Source: an uncultured Bacteroides sp. (GTDB lineage Bacteria > Bacteroidota > Bacteroidia > Bacteroidales > Bacteroidaceae). Taken from it: a stretch of 64,000 nucleotides of DNA. The position numbers and the translations under genes were made by a program. The notes below the pieces were generated by a model. The model saw nothing but the letters and a program-made list of their open reading frames with translations, had not been told where the DNA came from and did not search any database. Below are positions 60,530 through 64,000 of this stretch, piece after piece; the stretch's first letter is position 1, and each line of letters opens with the position of its first letter. The stretch is taken from assembly GCF_963678845.1 (NCBI RefSeq), contig NZ_OY787464.1, positions 310,001-374,000 on the forward strand, given 5' to 3'.

Positions 60530-60907
60530 ATGGAACAGCACATTTGCATTATTTCCATTGGCTCAAACGCCAATAGGAATAACAATATAAAACTGGCACA
60601 AAAACAGTTATCATTATATTTTCCGGACATACGTTTCGGAACAGAGCAAGATACTCTCCCTGTTGGTATGTGCAATCCTGCCCATTTCACCAATCAACTG
60701 GCAAAGGCATCCACATCATTAACCATAGAAGAAGTCAAAAATATCTTTAAACGAATTGAATCTCAGGCAGGGCGCCTTTCAGAGGATAAAAAAAACGAAA
60801 TAGTAAAACTGGATATTGATTTATTGATGTATGATTCTTTTGTGCTCAAAGAAAGTGATATGAAAAGGGATTTTATTATCACTGAATTAAAAGAGCTGGG
60901 ACTATAA
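60530..60907 (+). CDS. folK: HPPK-like protein (FolK family, short)
   Basis: 125 residues. Family pattern: IISIGSNANRNNNIKLAQKQL, a middle NPAHFTNQLAKASTSL, FKRIESQAGR and the metal motif KLDIDLLMYD. It transfers pyrophosphate to 6-hydroxymethyl-dihydropterin in folate synthesis. It is about 30 residues shorter than E. coli HPPK and the typical EDxxGR sequence is altered (ESQAGR). So activity is likely but not certain. It diverges from kdsB. Confidence 0.75.
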   Translation: MEQHICIISIGSNANRNNNIKLAQKQLSLYFPDIRFGTEQDTLPVGMCNPAHFTNQLAKASTSLTIEEVKNIFKRIESQAGRLSEDKKNEIVKLDIDLLMYDSFVLKESDMKRDFIITELKELGL

Positions 60908-60928
60908 GGATTAATTTTGTCTCTTTTT

Positions 60929-61030
60929 GTACTCCTTCATCCACCCGCATGTACACACCTCGTACACCCAGATAGAAAGATGGTCTACACCCCGATGTAC
61001 CGGGACTATTCATCCGGATGTACAAACAAG
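60929..61030. repeat. Array D: degenerate GTAC units, 11/22-bp phase
   Basis: GTAC(A/C) occurs at 60929, 60951, 60962, 60997 and 61020, and CTACA at 60985. Most gaps are 11-12 or 22-23 bp. Dyads are visible, as in CCCCGATGTACCGGG. It lies between folK and the PBP terminator, a non-coding gap. Confidence 0.6.
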
Positions 61031-61076
61031 TTCTAATAGAATAATTATCTTTCCCTGATACAAAGAAGGAAAAAAC

Positions 61077-61118
61077 AAAACGCTCCCTCACTGTTTTCAT
61101 AACAATGAGGGAGCGTTT
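61077..61118. terminator. Terminator for the PBP1A gene (and folK)
   Basis: AAACGCTCCCTCA (ending 61090) pairs with TGAGGGAGCGTTT (61106-61118), 15-nt loop. The A tract on the left becomes the T tract for the minus strand. Confidence 0.9.
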
Positions 61119-61138
61119 ATATTTTATAGTTCTATTTT

Positions 61139-63484
61139 TTACTCAGAGAACAAACTATCCATACCTCCTACTCCGTTGGATGGTATTGAATCGTTACCAC
61201 AAACATTCTGACTAGCATAACGGAACACTTCCGATTCTGAATATCCCAACGACTTATCAGCATATACTTTCTTCATAAAAATGCCCCAGATAGGAAGAGC
61301 CATAGACGCTCCTTGTCCATAAATCATTGTATCAAAGTGAATATCGCGGTCTTCACCTCCTACCCAACATCCTGTTACCAGCTTGGGAGTGAATCCTACA
61401 AACCAACCATCAGAATTACGCTGAGTTGTTCCGGTCTTACCTCCCACATCGGCTTTTGTATAACGGCGAACCCTGCCTCCGGTACCTTCATTGATTACCG
61501 CGCGTAACATGGTCAGCATCTTGGCAGCGCTGGAAGCACTGATAACCTCTTCCATCTGTGGATGGAACTTAGCAATCACGTTACCTTCACTATCCTCAAT
61601 CTTTGTTACTAACATAGGATCGCAGCGAAGTCCGTTATTTACAAATGCAGTATATGCACTAACCATTTCTCCTACCGATATCTCACAAGGTCCCAGGCAA
61701 AGAGAAGGGCTGGCCACAATGTTGCGGTTCTTCACACCAAACTTATGAATAAGGCGAACAAGCGAAGAGGCATTCAGCCTGCTCATCAGATAAGCAGAAA
61801 TCCAGTTATTAGAGTTTGCAAGTCCCCATTTCAGAGTAACCATTTCGCCATAACGTGCACGCGATGCATTTTTTGGAGTCCAGGGTTCTCCTGCTCCGGT
61901 ATAAAGAGTCTGCTCTACGTTACGGGTTACGTCACATGGCGTAAATCCATTTTCCATAGCAAGTGAATAAAGGAATGGCTTAATAGTAGAACCTACCTGA
62001 CGGCGTCCCATTCCTGCCATATCATACTGGAAAAATGCATAATTTGGTCCGCCTACATACGCTTTCACTGCTCCTGTGGTTGGGTCCATTGACATAAATC
62101 CGGCTCTAAGGAAATACTTATAATATCTAATTGAATCCAATGGAGTCATCACGGTATCTTTCACGCCGTGCCATGTAAAGACAGACATCTGCTCGGGAGT
62201 CTTGAATGCTTTCATAATATCGCTCTCAGAGAATCCCGCATTTTTCATTGTGTTATAACGTTCAGATTGTCTCATTGATTTCATTATGATATCTTTTACC
62301 TGATCTTTAGTCAGCTGACTTGAAAATGGAGCAGAACTTCTGCCTTTCTTTTCTTTGAAGAAAAGAGGCTGTAAGAAATGTCCAACATGTTCTTCCACTG
62401 CTTCTTCTGCATATTGCTGCATGTGCGAATCAATTGTGGTGAAGATTTTCAAACCATCAGTATAAACATTATAATTGGTACCATCTTTTTTCTTATTCTT
62501 AGAGCACCATCCGTAAAGCGGATTATGTTCCCACGCTAAAGAATCTTCATAGAATCTTTGAGTTTGCCATGAAGCATAATCTGTTCTGTGAGGCTCTTTT
62601 GCAGTCATTATCATACGAAGGTATTCACGGAAATAGGTAGCGAGTCCTTCTTTATGGTCAACACGATGGAAATTCAGTCTCAGAGGGATATCCATCAGTG
62701 AATCTCTTTCCTCTAAAGTAATATAACCTGCTTTTCTCATCTGATCAAGCACTACATTTCTGCGCTGCTCAACAAGTTCTCTGCGACGTACAGGATTATA
62801 CAAAGATGAGTTCTTACACATTCCAACCAAAGTTGCAGCTTCTTCAATCTTTAAATCAGCAGGTTCTTTAGAAAAGTAAGTGTAGGAAGCTGTTTTAACA
62901 CCAACTGCATTATTACCAAAGTCGTACTTATTAAAATACATAGTCAGAAGTTCATCCTTGGTATAATAGCGTTCCAGCTTTACTGCGATAACCCATTCAA
63001 TAGGTTTCTGGAACAAACGTTCCACAAAGTTACCGGCTCCAGGCGAATAAAGTTGTTTAGAAAGCTGTTGGGTAATAGTACTACCACCTCCGGCATTCTT
63101 CTGAAAAAACAATCCACGTTTTACGATAGCACGCCCCAGCGCACGAATATCAATACCGGAGTGTTCTTCAAAGCGTACATCCTCAGTAGCAATCAATGCA
63201 TTAATCAAGGATTTAGACATATCCTTATAACCCACATATACCCGATTTTCCTTGCTTAACGACCAGGTTCCAAGAGTTTTTCCGTCACTCGACAGAATTT
63301 CTGTAGCAAATTTATAGTTAGGATTTTCTAATTCTTCCACATCAGGCATATAGCCAATCCACCCCCATGCTATAAAACAAAAAATAACTGCAGATAATGC
63401 AATAAAAGACCCGAACGCTATCCACAGCCATCGGACCAATCTTTTTATAGATCCAGGAGTACCTTTAACCTCAACTTGATTCAT
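61139..63484 (-). CDS. Penicillin-binding protein 1A (bifunctional)
   Basis: 781 residues. Polymerises and cross-links peptidoglycan at the inner membrane. N-terminal membrane anchor (about 20-42). GT51 transglycosylase with EDVRFEEHSGID (catalytic Glu), GGSTITQQLSKQLY and YFNKYDFGNNAVG. Transpeptidase with S-T-I-K in GSTIKPFLY, the SNN motif in ANSNNWISAYL, and GKTGTT. C-terminus is short. An mrcA/ponA-type protein. Monocistronic; divergent from pyrB. Confidence 0.95.
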   Translation of the reverse strand: MNQVEVKGTPGSIKRLVRWLWIAFGSFIALSAVIFCFIAWGWIGYMPDVEELENPNYKFATEILSSDGKTLGTWSLSKENRVYVGYKDMSKSLINALIATEDVRFEEHSGIDIRALGRAIVKRGLFFQKNAGGGSTITQQLSKQLYSPGAGNFVERLFQKPIEWVIAVKLERYYTKDELLTMYFNKYDFGNNAVGVKTASYTYFSKEPADLKIEEAATLVGMCKNSSLYNPVRRRELVEQRRNVVLDQMRKAGYITLEERDSLMDIPLRLNFHRVDHKEGLATYFREYLRMIMTAKEPHRTDYASWQTQRFYEDSLAWEHNPLYGWCSKNKKKDGTNYNVYTDGLKIFTTIDSHMQQYAEEAVEEHVGHFLQPLFFKEKKGRSSAPFSSQLTKDQVKDIIMKSMRQSERYNTMKNAGFSESDIMKAFKTPEQMSVFTWHGVKDTVMTPLDSIRYYKYFLRAGFMSMDPTTGAVKAYVGGPNYAFFQYDMAGMGRRQVGSTIKPFLYSLAMENGFTPCDVTRNVEQTLYTGAGEPWTPKNASRARYGEMVTLKWGLANSNNWISAYLMSRLNASSLVRLIHKFGVKNRNIVASPSLCLGPCEISVGEMVSAYTAFVNNGLRCDPMLVTKIEDSEGNVIAKFHPQMEEVISASSAAKMLTMLRAVINEGTGGRVRRYTKADVGGKTGTTQRNSDGWFVGFTPKLVTGCWVGGEDRDIHFDTMIYGQGASMALPIWGIFMKKVYADKSLGYSESEVFRYASQNVCGNDSIPSNGVGGMDSLFSE

Positions 63485-63563
63485 TTTTCCAATTTCTTAG
63501 TTTGGCACAAAATTATAATAAATCTTTTAATTAAAAGAACTTTCTAATAATCATTTTTTTCCA

Positions 63564-63571
63564 TACCTTTA
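63564..63571 (+). promoter_or_regulatory. -7-like box (TACCTTTA) before pyrB
   Basis: One base off TAnnTTTG, 40 bp before the ATG at 63611. Confidence 0.5.
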
Positions 63572-63610
63572 CGCTCCGTATTTTACATTCAATGATAAAT
63601 AGATAAGAAT

Positions 63611-64000
63611 ATGGAAAATAGAAGTTTAGTAACTATCGCCGAGCATTCAAAAGAAAAAATCCTCTATCTTCTGGAGATGGCAAAGCAGTTCGAAAACAAT
63701 CCAAACCGAAAAATCCTGGACGGAAAAGTTGTAGCAACTCTTTTTTTTGAACCTTCTACCCGAACCCGATTAAGTTTTGAAACAGCAGTAAACAGACTTG
63801 GAGGTCGCATTATCGGTTTCTCAGATGCATCAACAACAAGTTCCTCCAAAGGGGAAACATTAAAAGACACAATAATGATGGTTAGTAATTATGCTGATCT
63901 GATTGTTATGCGTCATCATTTAGAAGGTGCGGCAAGATATGCCAGTGAAATAGCTCCTATACCTATTATTAATGCGGGTGACGGAGCCAATCAACATCCT
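63611..64000 (+). CDS. pyrB: Aspartate carbamoyltransferase catalytic subunit, N-terminal part
   Basis: 130 codons are in the window; the gene runs off the right edge. It makes carbamoyl aspartate, an early step of pyrimidine synthesis, like pyrG at the other end. The carbamoyl-phosphate motif FFEPSTRTRLSFE is present, with STTSSSKGETLKDT and IVMRHHLEGAA. The start is the ATG at 63611, 38 bp downstream of a promoter-like box. Because no stop occurs before the edge it is easy to miss by ORF finding. Confidence 0.95.
   Translation, partial: MENRSLVTIAEHSKEKILYLLEMAKQFENNPNRKILDGKVVATLFFEPSTRTRLSFETAVNRLGGRIIGFSDASTTSSSKGETLKDTIMMVSNYADLIVMRHHLEGAARYASEIAPIPIINAGDGANQHP

Noticed and set aside
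1..64000. tRNA or rRNA genes
   Set aside because: I looked in the intergenic gaps for cloverleaf-like and rRNA-like sequences and saw none.

Overview
The window reads as a low-GC Bacteroidota chromosome, most likely Bacteroides or a close relative. The evidence is the gene content (BamD, rpoZ, DUF4293, a type B T9SS sorting domain, DUF4248, BspA-type LRR lipoprotein, FucP cluster, serC-serA-DUF1015), the repeated promoter form TTTG-N(19-21)-TAnnTTTG, and the scarcity of Shine-Dalgarno sites. Both ends are cut genes: the 3' part of pyrG at the left and the 5' part of pyrB at the right.

Layout. 1-8.9 kb: pyrG and yidC, a DPP5-like S9 peptidase, a polysaccharide deacetylase, a WG-rich surface protein, and a three-gene DUF134/NifX-like operon. 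8.9-16.4 kb: an accessory region on the minus strand. It holds a tight five-gene operon (AAA ATPase, DUF4276 TOPRIM-like protein, Q-linker helical protein, second OLD-like ATPase, PD-(D/E)XK-like protein) bracketed by about 123-bp direct repeats, plus relics that look like hsdR and Fic-family genes. 16.4-23 kb: a phage-like module (DUF4248, DnaD-like replication protein, DnaB helicase, HU-like protein, amidase) with an LRR lipoprotein inserted. 23-25.5 kb: small membrane and outer-membrane proteins. 25.5-35 kb: POT transporter, FKBP isomerase, ybaK, uvrA, a T9SS cargo protein, and a divergent LysM/ligand-binding plus beta-barrel pair. 35-39 kb: DUF4293, rpoZ, bamD, ACT protein, paaK. 39-42 kb: uvrB, nitroreductase, an IS1182-like MITE. 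42-47.4 kb: a fucose-type sugar operon with a divergent LacI regulator and a PurR-like operator. 47.5-64 kb: housekeeping genes (flavin reductase, yigZ, DUF1015, serA, serC, DEAD helicase, serine hydrolase, prs, MORN protein, M16-like protein, kdsB, folK, PBP1A, pyrB).

The most unusual signals are two. First, five intergenic arrays (near 3.0, 16.6, 38.9, 53.25 and 61.0 kb) repeat a short dyad about every 22 bp, with different core sequences; two of them contain 50-bp near-perfect palindromes. Second, the five-gene ATPase/nuclease-like operon at 10.2-14.4 kb sits in what appears to be a turnover site for restriction and defence genes. All functional names rest on motif recognition by eye; no database search was possible.
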